Notes under the pieces: model-generated
What the model was told of the DNA's origin: nothing
What the model saw: only the letters and a program-made list of their open reading frames with translations
The model's database searches: none
Part shown: positions 34,234 to 47,734 of the stretch, piece by piece
Layout: each line of letters opens with the position of its first letter
Numbering within the stretch: the stretch's first letter is position 1
Program-made: the position numbers and the translations under genes
Source of the DNA: Prinsepia uniflora
Taxonomy: Eukaryota > Streptophyta > Magnoliopsida > Rosales > Rosaceae
Direction: 5' to 3'
DNA length: 64,000 nt
NCBI GenBank assembly: GCA_032719365.1
Contig: CM064865.1
Location: 39,172,065 to 39,236,064, forward strand

Positions 34234-37200
34234 TGTCACGACCCACCCTCAATCCCCAAGGATTAAGGGCTAAGTCATGCTCCCGTCTAACTTACGAGTG
34301 TCACGAAGGCTAAACTGACATCCAACCTCCATTTGACACGTAAGTCAGACAAGGGATTCTCGAACCAACCTCCTAAAAGCTTTCGGACCTTCCAGAGCGC
34401 ACAGAATCTACTGTGGATTGCGTATGTGATGTCTTCGTCTCTCTCGACCAACAGCCCGCACCGCGACAACCTGGAGAGTATCGAAAACACAAAAGACTAT
34501 GAGTGGACAAAAATAAAGAATAAGTTCAAAAACAGTTATCAGAAAACACAATTACATTTATACCCTCCATTTAAAAACCAATGCATGCATATCAGAAGTC
34601 ATGTCATAAAACCGTTCTATCTTCAAGTCATTCAAACCATTTAAAAAAAACCGAACTCATTTTCCTTTCTCAAATCCCGGGCCTCAGCCCAAAACCATCA
34701 AAATTCGTATCATCCGGGTGTAGCCCAAAACATCGGAAAACCATTATGAAAAACCATTATCATCAAATCTCAGTGAAATCCAAACACATTTGAAACTACA
34801 TTTCCATCCATCGAACCTGCTGGATCTATCCGAGTTTTTAAACTCCCGAGTCTTTAAACTCAATCCAGGCCTCAATATAATCCGAGTCTTTAAACTCCCG
34901 AGTCTTTAAACTCAATAGGCCTACGGGGGAAATATCAATATCCGAGTCTTTAAACTTTCGAGTCTCTAAACTCAATTCGGGTCTTTAAACCCAATCCGGG
35001 CCGCCCCCATCATAATCATATCCGGGTCTTTTAACCCAATAACCAGATCCAGCAAATCCAATCCAAAACAGTTTGAAAACCATTTTCCATTTCCGAATCC
35101 GAATTCGCAATTTCATCATGATACCGAATCCAAACCCAGAACTCATATCCATATCCATTTCCAAATCCGAGTCAGAAACCATCATTCCATAAGCCGGCAT
35201 CCGAAATAACCATTCCGAACCCAAACACGGAAATCCATTTCCAAGTTTCAAAATCGAATGCAAAATAGTCATTCTGAAATCCGATTCAAAAACATGAAAT
35301 CATATTCTTTAAAACCAATTTTCTGAACTAGGCTTCAAGCCCGAAATTACTTTTTCGAAATCCATTTCAAATCCTTGAAATCAAATCGTATTTCAATTCC
35401 CGAAATCAAACCATCTAAATCATAGTCAAATCACAACATCGACTGAAATCTCGTAAAACGTGAAATTCCGTAAATATCTCAAAAATCATGCAAAACCGTA
35501 AACCAACAATATCATAAATCAAATCATAGAATCACATATGAAAACATATAAAAACGTATATGCATGCATCATACGTTAGAAAACAAAGTCCACTCACAGA
35601 CCATTAACGTCGCTGCCTCGATACGCGCGCAATTACGCCATTCCCGACTAATCCGCTATCACCGGCTTTCCTGAACCTGTGCAAATCCGATAATAAGGTC
35701 ACTAACTACTTCACAATGGTCATACTAAGGCCCCGTAATTTTTCCAAATTTTTAACTATTTTTAACTGAGCCCTAAAACCTTTGGACATCCCGAAATATC
35801 CCGAAACGATGTCCGATCGACTCGAAACCAGTGTTAAAATGTTCGTTACATCGAATACTTTAAAATTCATGGTTGAACCTTCCTCGAAAACTGTGCCATG
35901 CTCCACCCAAAGGGGCTGCGCCTGGGGCTCACGCGCGGCTCTTGTTCATCTTCTTCAACCTCGAGTAACCCGGTTCAGACCGGTTCGAGCCGGCCCGATT
36001 TGACCCAACTGGCACAGGTGGTTTTCTACCATTTCTAATCCAATCTTAGCCCTTTTTAATTCATTCAGTTCGTCCTATTAATCCTAGTTGATCTAGTGAA
36101 TAAAATTACGATTTGAGGACCAGAAACAAACCTTCCCAATTTAAAACTATAACCAAGCTCTGCAACCAAATCATTCCACGAGTTCTAGCTTCTTCCAGCC
36201 TCAACTTCCGTCCCAAACGACTTGTTTACCTTCCAACATCACGTTCCAGCAATTAGTAGCCATCGACAGAGGCTAAAAATCCGTGATCAAAATTTAAACT
36301 CAAACTTACCGCGTCGAGTCGCCAGTCACCAATCAACGTCAGACCAAAGTCCATAGCTTACACACTTTCTAAGAGACTCCTGGACCTCCTCCTAGCCATC
36401 AAATTTTCTCACCAAGTCTTACACTGACGGTTTCTATTGAAGGAAGAACAGGGCACTTCACGGGTTTTGTTCGGGTTTTTCACTACCTCTCGCCGTCGTG
36501 GACGACAATGCCACCGCCGTTGGCTATGTCTCAACTTCCTTAGCCTTTCTCATCCACTTATCAAAGGTGCTTGATGAAGATTGAAGGGAGAGTGGGGTGG
36601 GTTCCTCACGGTTCACTCTGTGTTCTGTTTTTTGTCCCTTGATCGTGCCTCCATAATTTTAAAACAACAATAGATCGTGAAGAGGCTTCTAAAGCCATCC
36701 AGACACAGCCACGCGTCAAAGTCCCTGTAGGCAACCATTCCAACACAGCCAAGTGTCCACTTCTCAGTTGGCACATATCCCTATGCACATAAAAGACCAG
36801 AATGCCCCTAAAGGTCAATTTACCATTTTGCCCCTCGTATTCTCTGACTCGTAACTTTGTCGTCAGGATTCCGATGATAACGTCCAGCCTGTCATTGTAC
36901 TATGGGAATCGAGACCTACCTAATGGTCCTCAAAGTGCGTGAAAAGTCCATGTCATTGGAAAAGTCAACAAATTGCTCCATTTCAACCAAATTGCCAAAT
37001 TACCCTCGAACTTCCAAACGTCATAACTTTCCATTCGAATGTCGGAATTGGATGTGCCACCTGTCTATGAACTCGTGACGTCCCAAACTACATCATGGTC
37101 ATCGATCAAAGTCCATTTGACCGTTTGAAATAAAAGTCTACATTTTTTCCCATTCCAGTGGCAAAATCGTCATTTCGCACCGTCCGTCCAAATTCATCCA

Positions 37201-37275
37201 ACTAATCACCGATTAACTTCACTAATCCGTCATTAACGCTTAATCTAATCCCGGCTCCCGGGATGGGTCGTTATA
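34234..37275 (-). repeat. LARD-2 3' LTR (3,042 bp)
   Basis: On the minus strand it begins TATAACGACCCATCCCG (TG changed to TA) and ends GGGTCGTGACA. The mini-hairpin block is replaced by repeats around CCGAGTCTTTAAACTC (about 34815-34990). The inverted motif pair is at 35588-35598 and 34498-34508. Confidence 0.9.
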
Positions 37276-40200
37276 ATCTACCCCCTTAAAGAATTTCATC
37301 CCCTAAATTCCGAATCTCTTACTTCCGTAAGTAACTGGGGGAATCCAACTGATCCCACACCTAGGTCTCCTAACCGGTGTCCAGCACCTGCCACTCCGGC
37401 TTATCCAGACAGTTCCCAAACTGCCACCACATCTCTGCCAAGCAAGCCAACTCAACCAACTTCCAATCCATCTTGTAACCACGGTATTTCGAGCAATGCA
37501 CCAGCCGACACTCACGGCTTAACTAACACCCGGTCGTGACTCTCGACTACCGGTCACACCAACCTCAACTCAGTCTCAAGTCGTGCATACCTTGTACCAA
37601 GACTTCAGTACATCGTGTCAGTTTGCCGTCACAGGCACAAAGTCCAAGTACACCAATTCTCAAGATGGTATTTATTGACCTCGATACCTCCATGATCCGT
37701 ACTACTTCCAACAGAGATCCGCGTCGACCCCACTGGGGTCACAACTTACTCACTCACACCACTAATTAACCAATCAACTCGTCCGTGGTTCCTCTAACCA
37801 CTAACACAGTCAACCTGTGGAAACACCGCCCACATTCCATACTATCTCTTTAAAACTAGACCCTATCAAGTTCTATCCATCGTGATCCCACATCGTCGAT
37901 CACAATCTCAGCATCAGGGTCCCACCAGCCCATCGTGGCTCTGAGCATCCAGCTCGTCAGCAAAAACACACAGATCACTCAGGATCACCCGGATCCAGTC
38001 CATATTCTCCGACAAAAATCCAACATATCGGAACTACGCCGATCATCCGTCTATCCACAACATCCCTCGGCACTAAGCCGATCACCATCACTTTTACTAG
38101 AACATCACACTGCACGTCCAAGATACATCAGCAGGGTTCTGACCACTGCAGTCCCAGTACGTACACACTTCAAGTACATACACCGACTACTAATAACCAG
38201 AACCAGGGTGCATACCACCAAACACACGCAAAGACAACCCTACGAACTTTGAATAAAACGAAGATATTTTAGAATACCTCAAACACAGCTCGTAGAGTAT
38301 ATCCTCACGTACTTCCAACGTCATCTTACGGTACGTCCACTAATCAACCACAACGGCATCAATTACACTCTCTGACACCCAAACTCCAACCAAACAGTAC
38401 CTTGGTGTACCCGTCACCCTCACAGTGTAGCTCCAGGGTACACCAAATCCCCTCGTGACACTACTGAATACCACCGGATGACGAGTCAATCATGTTTCAC
38501 CTTACAGTCCGTCGGTCCTAACCTACCTCTAGGCTGAATTATCCGTCTTCCGGGGAAATCCAACTCAAGTCCCTTCCAAATCTCCCGGTCTCTTGGGTCG
38601 CCCAACCAATAAGAAATCCACTCACACCTCAACCACGTATACAGGGCAGACCCAGCACTAAATCCAAGCTAAATCCCAGACGTATACGAGACGGACCACA
38701 CACATCCCGCACTACTCCAAGGTGATAAAAAAAATATCCGCCACTTTTATACCTGCAAGACAGAGCTTCTCCTCAGCTATATGTCCAACATATCCAACCT
38801 CTGTCTTGCCATGTTATCCTCCTGATTCACCAAACTTTAATCCTGAGCCAGAAGCAATCCAGTCTCGATACACTCACTCCTAAGTGGATCCCACTCTCGT
38901 CCATACAATGCCAACAAACCATCACATCGACTTAAATCAATCACGAATACCACTCGTCTTAGCGACACATCTAGATTGTGGGTTCTCTTCAGTATCCTTA
39001 TATTGCTTAGTTACAGTCACTCCTTTTCCATTTCCTCTCGTCATCCTTCAACGGAACACACAATAGTCCTCAACCATGTGATTACCAGTCATTCTACCTT
39101 AATTCATCTTAAAACAATACCAAGATGCTCGCCATATAGGCCACACTCGGTGTTATCAAGTACTCTTTCTACTCCTGACAACATCCACAAGTGTCCACGA
39201 TCAAGGGGGGTCATAACTCCTGAAGTTCCTTTAATGAGTCATCCGAATCGACTCCAGCGTATACTCCTCTCATCTTGTGACACCAACTCGGAATCAAAAC
39301 AACACCTCATCTTCTAAACCACAACATCTCCTGATTCCGAGATTCCCATCATGGTACTTCATCCTCAAATATACCATCTTCGGACTAATTGTCCAAACGT
39401 CAACTCCATCATACTTAGACGATCCTCAACTCCTACGGATCACGACCACGTGTCCGTAACCAAACCTACACACCGACCAACTCACTTATCGATTAACACC
39501 GTTTAAGTAACCCCAAAAGATGCCAGTCATCACGTTTCAGTCTTTCCGAGGTTCCATTCCGGGTTACCAACTTCCGGGATCACAATCAATACTCACTCGT
39601 CTCGGACTCCTCTGTCACTACCCTCAAAGCCGTCGATCACCAAACTCAGATAATTTCCAAGCAGAAGCCTCGACATTACCCAAATGCCAAACTCGGGATT
39701 TCTAACACATCAGGATGAGTCCACGAAATCAACCCCACGGATGGTCAAACCTGACCATACCAACCTAGCCCGATCCAACATAAGGCATAGGTCCACTGCT
39801 ACCGCTGCGCTACTCTGATCAGACTCACGGTATCCTGACCGTTCTTCCCAACCATGACCTACCAATGGTCCTCACAACCGGCCACAATCTCAACTCAATG
39901 TGCCCATTTGATCATTTATAAGCATCCTAACTCGTGGCATAACATCCCTACTTCAGGGTTCACAATACTCTAAGCCCGAACCTCTGCTCACATCGAGCCA
40001 AAACCCTCAATCTACGCTCGGGTCGGGGAAACTAACATCCCTCGTCAGCCACAACTCTGAGCAACCAAATGCTCAATGAACACCGCAATCTTACTGGACT
40101 CATCCAGAGTCATCTACTAACCATCCACTACTTCGGCTGCACCTAGTAGCAACATCTCCAATCTGGCTTTAAGTTGGCCCAAGCCACCACCACCAACTCA

Positions 40201-40992
40201 AGGTTCCAAAACTAAGCATTTCTTTTGGGGTTTCTCACCAAGGAACTCACGGATTAATCCAGTCATCCCATGGGGTTCCTCAAATCAGCACCGTCATACG
40301 GGTTATCCAAACCCGCAACAGCCACTAGCTCACAAACCTCCATTCGGGCCATTTCACCCTACGTACCGAAAAGTTGACTCTCCAACGTCAACTAGTATCC
40401 ATCACCAGGGAGGAATCCCTCAAATCCGCAGGTTATTTCATATACCCTCGCCACGCGAGGCATCCATCCACTCATAGCCACACAAATCCAATCTCAAACA
40501 AATTGACCCAAAGGTCACCAATCCACACTATCATCATCCGGCCTAACGTGGCCTAACCAGCCATCGCCAACCGGCCTCCTCGGCCCACGTATACCACCCA
40601 CTCAGCAGACTACTAACGGGCCCAACAGGCCGACCAACCTACTAACTCGTAGCTCACCGGCTACCATCCAGTTAATCCTGCTGGCATATCTCCGACCCTA
40701 TGGTCCAATCGTCGAGCATATCCAATGGAAAACACACTAACTATGTAGGCCCCAAGCCGACATACATCATACTTTGCACCGCGTATTGAGTGACTATCAT
40801 CCTAGTACTAACCAATCACCACTAACTAACCATGAATGAGCGTATTATTACTATCGCTTCCAGGTTGATGACGGGTTGTTCCGCGTCGAGACATCACATC
40901 CACAGTAGCATCACTACACCCAAGTCAACAAACCAGCGACTCTGGGAGCCAAACCTCGCGCAGAGCGCACAAAACCATGCTCTGATACCAAT
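37276..40992 (-). other. LARD-2 interior, non-coding
   Basis: About 3.7 kb with no gag or pol homology on either strand. The minus-strand polypurine tract (TTTAAGGGGGTAGAT) lies at 37276-37290 next to the LTR. Short open frames show no recognisable domain. Confidence 0.8.
40979..40990 (-). other. Primer binding site of LARD-2
   Basis: Minus-strand TGGTATCAGAGC, two bases from the LTR end. Confidence 0.92.
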
Positions 40993-43986
40993 TTTCACGA
41001 CCCACCCTCAATCCCCCGGGATTAAGGGCTAAGTCATGCTCCCGTCTAACTTACGAGTGATACGAAGGCTACACTGACGTCCAACCTCCATGTGACAAGT
41101 ATGTCAGACAAGGGATTCTCAAACCAACAGCCTAAAAGCTTTTGGACCTTCCAGAGTACGCACAATCTACTGTGGATGGCGTATGTGATGTCTCCGTCTC
41201 TCTCGACTAACAGCCAGCACCGCAACAACCTGGAAGGTTTCGAAAGCACAAAAGACTGTGAGTGGACAAAAATAAAGAATAAGTTCAAAAACAGTTATCA
41301 GAAAACACAATTACATTTATACCGTAAATTTAAAAACCAATGCATGCATATCAGAAGTCATGTCATAAAACCGTTCTATCTTCAAGTCATTCAAACCATT
41401 TAGGAAAAATAGAAATCATTTTCCTTTCTCAAATCCCGGGCCTCAGCCCAAAACCATCAAAATTCGTATCATCCGAGCGTAGCCCAAAACATCGGAAAAC
41501 CATTATGAAAAACCATTATAATCAAATCTCAGTGAAAACCAAACACATTTGAAACCACATTTCCATCCATCGAACCTGCTGGATCTATCAGAGTCTTTAA
41601 ACTCCCAAGTCATTAAACTCAATCCAGGCCTCAATATAATCTGAGTCTTTAAACTCCCGAGTCTTTAAACTCAATAGGCCTATGGGGGAAATATCAATAT
41701 CCGAGTCTTTAAACTCCCGAGTCTTTAAACTCAATCCGGGTCTTTAAACCCAATCCGGCCCCGCCCCCGTCATAATCATGTCCGGGTCCTTAAACTCAAT
41801 AACCAGATCCAGCAAATCCAATCCAAAACCGTTTGAAAACCATTTTCCATTTCTGAATCCGAATCCGCAATCTCATCATGATCCCGAATCCAAACCCAGA
41901 ACTCATATCCATATCCATTTCCAAATCCGAGTCCGAAACCATCATTCCGTAAGCTGGCATCCGAAATAACCATTCCGAACCCAAACCCGAAAATCCATTT
42001 CCAAGTTTCAAAACCGAATCCAAAATCGTTATTCTGAAATCTGATTCAAAAATCCGAAATCACGTTCTTTAAAACCATTTTTCTGAACTGGGCTTCAAGC
42101 CCGAAATTACTTTTCCGAAATCCATTTCAAATCTTTGAAACCAAATCGTATTACAATTCCCGAAATCAAATCATCTAAATCATAGTCAAATCACAACATC
42201 GACTGAAATCTCGTAAAACGTGAAATTTTGTAAATATCTCATAAATCATGCAAAATCGTAAACCATCGAGATCATAAATCAAATCATAGAATCACGTATG
42301 AAAACATATAAAAACATATATGCATGCATCTTAAGTTAGAAAACAAAGTCTACTCACAGACCATTAACGCCGCTGCCTCGATAAGCTCGTAATTACACCA
42401 TTCTCGGCTAATCCGTTATCATCGGCTTTCCCGAACCTGTCCAAATCCCATAATAAGGTCACTAACTACTTCACAATGGTCATACTAAAGCCCCGTAATT
42501 TTCCCGATTTTTTAACTATTTTTAACCGAGCCCTAAAACCATTGGACATCCCGAAATATGTCGAAACGATGTCCGATTGACTCGAAACCAGTCTTAAAAT
42601 GTTCTTTACATCGAATACTTCAAAATTCATGTTGGAACCTTCCTCAAAAACTATACCATGCGCCCACACGCACTGTCCAAAGCAGCTGCACGTGGGCCTT
42701 AAGCGCGGCTACTGTTCATTTTCTTCAACCTCGAGCTAATCGGCTCAGACGGGTTCGAGCCGGCCCGATTCGACCGAACTGGCGCAGGCGGTTTTCTACT
42801 ATTTCTAATCCAATCTTAGTCCTTTTTAATTCATTCAGTTCGTCCTATTAATCCTAGTTGATCTAGTGAATAAAATTACGATTTGAGGACCAGGAACAAA
42901 CCTTCCCAATTTAAAACTATAACCAAGCTCTACAACCAAGTCATTCCACGAGTTCTAGTTTCTTCCAGCCTTCACTTCGATCCCAAACGACTTGTTCACC
43001 TTCCACAATCACGTTCCAGCCATTAGTAGGCATCGACAGAGGCTAAAAATCCGTAATCAAAATTTAAACTCAAACTTACCTCGTTGAGTCGCCGGCCACC
43101 AGTCCACGGCAGACCTCAGCCCAGAGCTTACACACTTTCTAAGAGACACATGAACCTCCTCCTAGCCATCAAATTTTCTCACCAAGTCTTACACTGATGG
43201 TTTCTATTGAAGGAAGAACAGGGCACTTCACGGGTTTTGTTCGGGTTTTTCACTACCTCTTGTCGTCGTGGACGGCCTGGCCACCGCCGTTGGCTGTGTC
43301 TCAACTTCCTTAGCCTTTCTCATCCACTTATCAAAGGTGCTTTTTGTCCCTTGATTGTGCCTCCATAATTTTAAAACAACAATAGACGGTGAAAAGGCTT
43401 CTAAAGCCATCCCGACACAGCCACGCGTAAAAGTCCATGTGGGCAACCATTCCAACACAGCCACGTGTCCACTTCTCAGTGGGCACAGATCCCTACGAAC
43501 ATAAAAGACCAGAATGCCCCTAAAGGTCAATTTACCATTTTGCCCCTCGTATTCTCTAACCCGTAACTTTGTCGTCCGGATTCCGATGACAACGTGCCAC
43601 CTGTCATTGTACTCCGGGAATCGAGACCTACCTAATGGTCCTCGAAGTGCATGAAAAGTCCATGTCATTGGAAAATTCAACAAATTGCCCAATTTCAACC
43701 AAATTACCAAATTACCTTAAACTTCCGAACGTCATAACTTTCTCCTCGAAAGTCGGAATCAAACATACCACCTGTCTATGAACTCGTGACGTCCTGAACT
43801 ACGTCACAATCATCGGTCAAAGTCCATTTGACATTCCGAAAGAAAATTGAACATTTTTGCCCATTCTAGGGGCAAAATCGTCATTTCGCACCATCCGTCC
43901 GAATTCATCCATCTAATCACCGATTAACTTCACTAATCCGTCATTAATGCTTAATCTAATCCCGGTTCCTGAAACGGGTCGTTATA
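40993..43986 (-). repeat. LARD-2 5' LTR (2,994 bp)
   Basis: On the minus strand it begins TATAACGACCCG and ends GGGTCGTGAAA. Closely similar to 34234-37275 in the same orientation. Motif pair at 42348-42358 and 41257-41267. Confidence 0.9.
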
Positions 43987-44740
43987 GAAATGGTTTTTAA
44001 ATTTAGAAATATCTTTCGGGCGTATGACCTAATTGATTTATAGTTTGACTTAAAGTTTAGTCAAACGTCAGATATATCGGGTTGTGACCTAGTTATGAGA
44101 TTTATTAAAGATATATCGGGCATGAGATCCAATTGTGGATTTGAAAGGATTCGAGGAATCTTGGGTTTATAAAGTGTTGATAAAAACTGTTTTTTTATGA
44201 TGGTTTTGTGGGAACTGATTTGATGAGATTATATCCGGGCGTAGACCCTATTAAGATGATTTATGAGAAATAACGGTTTTGATTTGAGTGACAACAATTA
44301 TGAAAAATTTTCCATTGTTTTTCGAATTGATGATTATGATTTAGAGTTTAAAGACTGGGATTTTATAAGAAGGTATGTTTGTGAATATGTTTCCCTGGAA
44401 AGCACCCTAGAGATAATGCTCGCCTCCGAGGTACGAAGAAGTCACGATGCGCCTGCTGTCGAACAACCGAGGGAGGCTCAACTTAGGAGTGCGATATATG
44501 AGATCGATAGTTGATATGTTCACGATGATCTGGAGATTGTCAGTCGGTGATGTGTTCACGGCGACATGCTCGGATCAGAGGAGTTCTTGTGGTTATGGGC
44601 ACCAATGCTGGGATTGGAATCGTGACTGATGATCGCGGATGCGGGCTGTAGTAGAGATGGAGACATGCCATGTCATTTCTTATCCCCACAGATCCTTGCG
44701 TACTCTGGATACACCCGTGCGGGTTACAATTTTATGCCTT

Positions 44741-44761
44741 GTCTGACACGTGGTGTCAGAC
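44741..44761 (+). other. Pre-PBS hairpin in outer LTR2
   Basis: Perfect 9-bp arms GTCTGACAC and GTGTCAGAC with a GTG loop, about 50 bp before the LTR end. Confidence 0.7.
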
Positions 44762-44816
44762 GGGAGCGGGCATATCCCATGATAATCCACGGGGATTGGG
44801 ATGGGACTTGTCAGTT

Positions 44817-44828
44817 TGGTATCAGAGC
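44817..44828 (+). other. Primer binding site after outer LTR2
   Basis: TGGTATCAGAGC with spacer GTT, as after LTR1. Confidence 0.92.
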
Positions 44829-45688
44829 ACTAGGTTACTCTTGTGATGATTGCGCATGTGTCAGATGTGATGTCTATACGATAAGAACAGCCTCATCAAC
44901 TTGATAGTGAGGGTAAGGATTGGAAAGTTAAGTGGGAATGAACTCCGGATAGGTTCGGTTGGGAATAGTATGCCAAATTTCAGTGTGTTAGCCTATGAAA
45001 ACTTTTTTGAGTTGCGACCGAGGATTAGTCTGAAACTCAGGTTATCTAGTTCAGATCAGCTGGATAAGTTACCAGGAAAGTGGTACTTGTGGATCGGTAT
45101 ATCCCTGATCAGTTGGTTATACCCTTTTGAACGTATTGTACGAGCGACAACCCGGGTGCTTGGTCTTAATGCCAGAGTGAGTGATAGGTTACCGTTAAGA
45201 GCGATTGGTACAGATGGTGAGATGTCGGCACTCATGTGAAGTCCCTGTAACAGAGTGTTTCTTGGTTGGGTCTGCACGAGATTTTTAGCAGATGTGGCGA
45301 TCGATGGATGTGGATAAGTCTTATCGATTTTGACATGCCCATGTTCTAATGACGACGGAGGTGATGAGGATTCGTTAGTTGTGTCAGGTGCCGAGAAGTG
45401 AGGTTCTTGCATTTAATGCAGAGGTATGTGAGATCATCGTCACACAGAGGAGATAATGATAGAGACGATGACAGACATAATGATAGGAGACGATGAGCTG
45501 GGTGGATTCCAGAAGTGACTGAGATTAGTTGGATGAGATCCAACAGAGATTGAGATGAGTGGATGGAATCTCAGCAGCGATCGGAATATTCCAAATGTAG
45601 TGATCAATGAGCGGGACAGAGAGGATCCTGAGAGGGTCGATTGAGATTACAAATATCTTTCGTGTCTGGTTGGGCTATTGGACAAACG

Positions 45689-46603
45689 CAAGGATGAAAA
45701 TATCGATATCAACGGATATATCGCTAGTAAAATTTACGGATATCTCGCCCCAAATATCGGTATCGATATCAATATCGTTTACGGTCAGCAAAAATGACGG
45801 AAATTCAGTCTAAAAGTTGGAAATTTGGAATGAAACTTTTGAAAAAACTTAAGTATCCAATAATGATTATATAGGGCTAATAAAAACTATCAAATGACTT
45901 TTATATAATAATTATATGACGAATAATATGATGTAATATTATTCTGACGATGACTAATAATATAAATCTTAAATATAAACATAAATTGAAGTGACTTACT
46001 ATAACTGAATGTTAAAATGGTTAAAAACATAACAATAAACATACAAAAATTCAATGTAAGAAAAATGATAAAATAAGTTTAATAGATTTAAAATTGGAAA
46101 AAAAAGAATGAAAATATAGGGTCAAATTTTGTTAAAAAATTGAAAGTAATGGATATATATAAAATTGGACAAAAAATGAAAAAAAAGGCCAACCTTTGAA
46201 AAATTGGAATAAATGAATAAAAAAGGAAAAAACAAAAAAAAACAATTATATTGGCAGCCTGGGGGGTCGAACCCAAGACCCCCCTAAAAGAGCTTAAAGC
46301 CCACGCCAACTCTGCTGGGCTACATTTTGTTAATTTACATAACGCCAATTATATATGTATACAATTTTCTCTGCTAACAACAGTCTCCTCCTACCTCCCG
46401 TCAGGTCTGCAACTCGGGTTTTCCAACTCGGCGGCATGACCCGATGAAATAACCTTTGATTTACGTCCAATTTTCGCAAAATGATCGGTGGACTCAAAAC
46501 AAGACAATGGTTCGATATTGACGTGAATTTCTTTCCCCCCTTCTCATATGCCGCCGACCGAATATACCGAAATTTCGGCGATATTCACTTATATTTTCAT
46601 CAA
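45689..46603. mobile_element. Mutator-like non-autonomous element (915 bp, 10-bp TSD)
   Basis: TGGACAAACG lies on both sides (45679-45688 and 46604-46613), a TSD length typical of Mutator-like elements. The ends share GATGAAAATAT in inverted orientation, followed on both sides by degenerate CGATATC/CGAAATTTCGG words. The AT-rich interior has no transposase. It contains a tRNA-like segment at 46252-46326. Confidence 0.75.
46252..46326 (-). pseudogene. tRNA-like sequence inside the MITE
   Basis: On the minus strand TAGCCCAGCAGAGTTGG resembles a pol III A box and GGGTTCGACCCC matches a B box, 30-40 bp apart. The arms GGGGGGTC and GACCCCCC around the B box are complementary only in part, and no proper acceptor stem or clear anticodon arm forms. 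It is a tRNA relic or tRNA-derived fragment, not a working gene. Confidence 0.45.
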
Positions 46604-47734
46604 TGGACAAACGTACTACACCCGTAGCAGAAATAGATGTTTTGTCTTGCCTCGGCAAGTGTGCATGGGTGATATGTGAAACAGGAGTTGATCCCAGAGA
46701 GTGGGATGTGCAAGATAGTACTCTGACTAATACAGTGATGGAACCCTCGACTTGGAATGTCACTTGTAAGGAAAAACAATGTTCCATGTCAGAACGATGG
46801 AACTTCGAGAGTCAGCTATGATAAGATAGCTCGTAAATACACCTCATTCTCTTGAAAGTTCCTAGTGAACTTCTCATCACTCATGGATATATAAGCTTGT
46901 AAAGGTCAAGCTGATTTGAGGAGTGATGCGATCGTGTGAGGATCAATATAGAAGTTATCAACAAATATTATTGGTTGGTGAAGCATACCTAGAAGCATGC
47001 TTGCAACATGGTTTTATTTTCTCTTGGGATCAAAGAGGGTGTAAGAACTTGACACCTAAGCTATGAGTAAAATTTGAGTGACTTGAGAAATAGATGGTGC
47101 TTGTTGTCACTGGACGTGATGAGTAAGTATCAGTATTGGTGAACCCGTGTTGGTGATAAGGGTCACGTTACGTTAGCTGAGAGAGCTAGTATGGATCCAT
47201 CGAGGATATGCATCAAGAGGTTTTGGACCGATTTAAGCTATGGAATGATTTGGTTGAGGATAGAGATTGTGTCGGATTGGTGTCTACCAATGATGACAAT
47301 CGAGATAAGATTCACTCAGAATGGATAAGTGTTATTAATTGTCGGATGGAGGTTATCCCCATGATTAAAACTTGTCGACGAAATTGACTTGGAAGGGAGT
47401 AAATTCGATGTGAGATGATAATTGAGTGGGCAGAATGTGGACCATTGCTCTAGGTTGACTTTTCTGGACGTTAGTGGGAGTTTTACCACGGTGGCGGTTA
47501 GGCATGAGAGTTGGACCCACTATCCCCTTGAGAGATGTGCAGGATCTTAGAGATCACGGAGCCTTACGTGTTGGTACTCACGGAGCATCATGGACCCACA
47601 TCAATTCGTTGACAAATGTTGAGAATACGTTGAGTATATTATGGTTTGTCTAGGGAAGAGATCATATAGACAGGTTCTCGTGTTGGATTATTCTTGGCAT
47701 GTCAGCCATATGCTAGACGTACTAGGTCCGAGAT

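Larger units (their letters stand above)
34234..43986 (-). mobile_element. LARD-2, complete, opposite orientation (9,753 bp)
   Basis: On the minus strand: 5' LTR 43986-40993, primer binding site, 3.7 kb interior, 3' LTR 37275-34234. GAAAT flanks both ends (34229-34233 and 43987-43991); LTR3 at 59408-59424 shows the empty site AATAAGAAATGG. The LTRs differ by several indels (for example a segment near 36570-36640 absent around 43340), so it is probably older than LARD-1. No coding sequence is recognisable. Confidence 0.93.
32196..44813 (+). repeat. Outer element LTR2, split by LARD-2
   Basis: Begins TGTAAGGACCCTTCCCG after a polypurine tract and ends GGGACTTGTCA. About 2.86 kb once LARD-2 is subtracted. 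It is followed by another primer binding site and a second interior, so it serves as 3' LTR of unit 1 and 5' LTR of unit 2. Compared with LTR1 it lacks about 270 bp near 44630. Confidence 0.86.
44814..47734 (+). other. Outer element interior 2, truncated and interrupted
   Basis: Aligns with interior 1 from its primer binding site to GGTCCGAGATC, where it stops abruptly at chromovirus LTR sequence. About 1 kb of interior present in unit 1 is missing. A Mutator-like MITE occupies 45689-46603. No coding sequence. Confidence 0.8.

Noticed and set aside
43228..43710. 160-codon minus-strand open frame
   Set aside because: It lies in the LTR of LARD-2. The equivalent LTR at 34234-37275 breaks the frame, and no domain is recognisable.
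46252..46326. Functional tRNA gene on the minus strand
   Set aside because: A and B boxes are visible, but the acceptor and anticodon arms do not pair properly and it lies inside a MITE.
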